7,391 nt of DNA. Source: JBARRO01 sp049644265 (GTDB lineage Bacteria; Bacteroidota; Ignavibacteria; UBA10030). Under the pieces are notes generated by a model. The model saw nothing but the letters and a program-made list of their open reading frames with translations. It was not told the origin of the DNA and searched no databases. Shown here piece by piece: positions 6,463 to 7,391 of the stretch. The position numbers were made by a program, and so were the translations under genes. Where the stretch lies: assembly GCA_049644265.1 (NCBI GenBank), contig JBARRO010000147.1:1-7391 (forward strand). The letters run 5' to 3'. The first letter of the stretch is position 1; every line of letters begins with the position of its first letter.

Positions 6463-7391
6463 ATGAAGCTGACAAAAGCGGACGTACTCGCGGTCGATCA
6501 TGTTAAAGCCCTGGGGTTCGATGATGCCAGGGGGTTTGCCGCAACCGGCGTGTCCACGGATTCCCGGTCGGTCAAATCCGGTGATCTGTTCGTTGCCATC
6601 CGCGGCGGAAAGTTCGATGGCCATAACTTTGTGACGAGTGCGATCGAACAGGGCGCAGCAGCGGTGGTCGTCGACCGGAAATGGGCGGACGCAAACGAAC
6701 GAATGATGATCAGCATCAACACGCCGCGGCTGATCGTCGAAGACACCGTCCATGCGCTGGGGAAGCTTGCGAATGGCTACAGGCGAAAGTTCGACATTCC
6801 GATCATCGCCGTCGGCGGGAGTAACGGAAAAACGACGACCAAAGAGATGATTCGGGCGGTTCTTGCACAAAAGTTCCGTGTGCTGTGCACAGAAGGGAAT
6901 CTCAACAATCATCTCGGAGTACCGCAGACCCTCTTCCGGCTCGAGGGAAAGCATGATGTCGCAGTCATTGAAGTCGGCACAAATCATCGCGGAGAGATTG
7001 AGTATCTCTGCGGCATCCTTGAACCGACGCACGGCCTGGTCACCAACATCGGAAAAGAGCATCTCGAATTCTTCGGCACGCTTGATGGAGTTGCGAAAGC
7101 GGAGGGCGAGCTCTTCCGGTGGCTGGAAGCACATGGCGGCAAGGGATTCATCAACGGAGACGACACGCGTATTGTTAGGCAATCCAGGAAACTCAAAAAG
7201 AAAATCGTGTACGGACTCAACGCAAAACACTCGGCAGTGAAGGGTACGATTCGGGAAGTTGATGAACGGGGTTGCCCCACCGTTCGCATCAAGGCTGGCA
7301 CAAAAAGCTTCAACGCATCGCTCCGAATCCCCGGCAGTCACAATGTCAGCAACGCGGTCGCCGCTACGGCTGTTGGTCTATCGCTGAAGGT
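6463..7391 (+). CDS. murF: UDP-N-acetylmuramoyl-tripeptide--D-alanyl-D-alanine ligase MurF (3' end outside window)
   Basis: The frame opens with ATG at 6463, 12 nt after the murE stop, and remains open to the right edge. This gives 309 complete codons; full MurF is about 430-470 residues, so roughly the last third is missing. MurF adds D-Ala-D-Ala to the UDP-MurNAc tripeptide with ATP, the last cytoplasmic step before MraY. The UDP-binding domain shows TDSRSVKSGDLFVAIRG (32-48). The ATP-binding domain shows the P-loop GGSNGKTTTKEM (118-129, Lys123), TEGNLNNHLGVPQTL (143-157), IEVGTNHRGEIEYL (169-182) and TNIGKEHLEFFGTLDGVAKAEGEL (194-217, with the SAK-type Lys at about 212). KEM after the P-loop and NLNNHLGVP separate MurF from MurE and MurC/D. 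SGSHNVSNA-like text near the edge (RIPGSHNVSNAVAA, 288-301) is the start of the C-terminal domain junction. No strong ribosome site is visible; coupling to murE is likely. Confidence 0.95.
   Translation, partial: MKLTKADVLAVDHVKALGFDDARGFAATGVSTDSRSVKSGDLFVAIRGGKFDGHNFVTSAIEQGAAAVVVDRKWADANERMMISINTPRLIVEDTVHALGKLANGYRRKFDIPIIAVGGSNGKTTTKEMIRAVLAQKFRVLCTEGNLNNHLGVPQTLFRLEGKHDVAVIEVGTNHRGEIEYLCGILEPTHGLVTNIGKEHLEFFGTLDGVAKAEGELFRWLEAHGGKGFINGDDTRIVRQSRKLKKKIVYGLNAKHSAVKGTIREVDERGCPTVRIKAGTKSFNASLRIPGSHNVSNAVAATAVGLSLK

Noticed and set aside
5785..7341. 518-codon open frame on the minus strand opposite murE and murF
   Set aside because: It runs antisense to two genes with clear Mur ligase motifs, and its translation shows no recognisable domain. 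Long antisense frames are common in GC-rich coding DNA. It is a shadow.
1..7391. CRISPR array, tRNA or rRNA genes, insertion sequences or phage genes
   Set aside because: No regularly spaced repeats with unique spacers, no cloverleaf-like or rRNA-like sequence and no transposase or phage motifs were found; almost all the window is coding for the dcw cluster.

Overview
The window is the start of a division and cell wall (dcw) cluster, all on the + strand. The order is the 3' end of an unrelated oxidoreductase gene, then mraZ, rsmH, an ftsL-type gene, ftsI with C-terminal PASTA domains, murE, and a murF that runs off the right edge. The DNA is moderately GC-rich. The sequence suggests the Bacteroidota/Chlorobiota (FCB) group, possibly Ignavibacteria or a relative. 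Three things point that way: the protein motifs (for example the RsmH stretch TLARVFQAIRIEVN), weak Shine-Dalgarno sequences at most starts, and a promoter before mraZ that fits the Bacteroidota form TTTG-N19-TAnnTTTG. This placement is an inference from motifs, not from a database search. The MurE DNPR motif indicates a meso-diaminopimelate peptidoglycan, so the organism is diderm-like.

Layout. Positions 1-390 hold the C-terminal domain of a 3-hydroxyisobutyrate dehydrogenase-like protein. It is followed by a likely terminator hairpin (458-481). Positions 391-606 are the control region of the cluster: terminator, promoter (494-524), three G-rich direct repeats of about 10 bp period that look like the MraZ operator (533-558), and a GGAG ribosome binding site before a TTG start. 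Then mraZ (607-1053), rsmH (1050-2000), ftsL (2005-2547) and ftsI (2547-4715) are tightly packed with overlaps of 4 nt and 1 nt and a 4-nt gap, as expected for one translationally coupled transcript. A 235-bp gap (4716-4950) separates ftsI from murE. It is filled mostly by an imperfect 145-bp palindrome with a strong central hairpin. murE (4951-6450) and murF (6463 to the edge) follow with a 12-nt gap.

How the genes work together. MraZ is the transcriptional regulator of the cluster, and RsmH methylates 16S rRNA. FtsL and FtsI belong to the septal peptidoglycan synthesis complex. MurE and MurF add the third residue and the terminal dipeptide to the UDP-MurNAc peptide, the precursor that FtsI later crosslinks.

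The coding content is ordinary and well conserved, and I see no evidence of a new gene system. The parts most worth a second look are non-coding: the mraZ control region and the palindromic element inside the operon.
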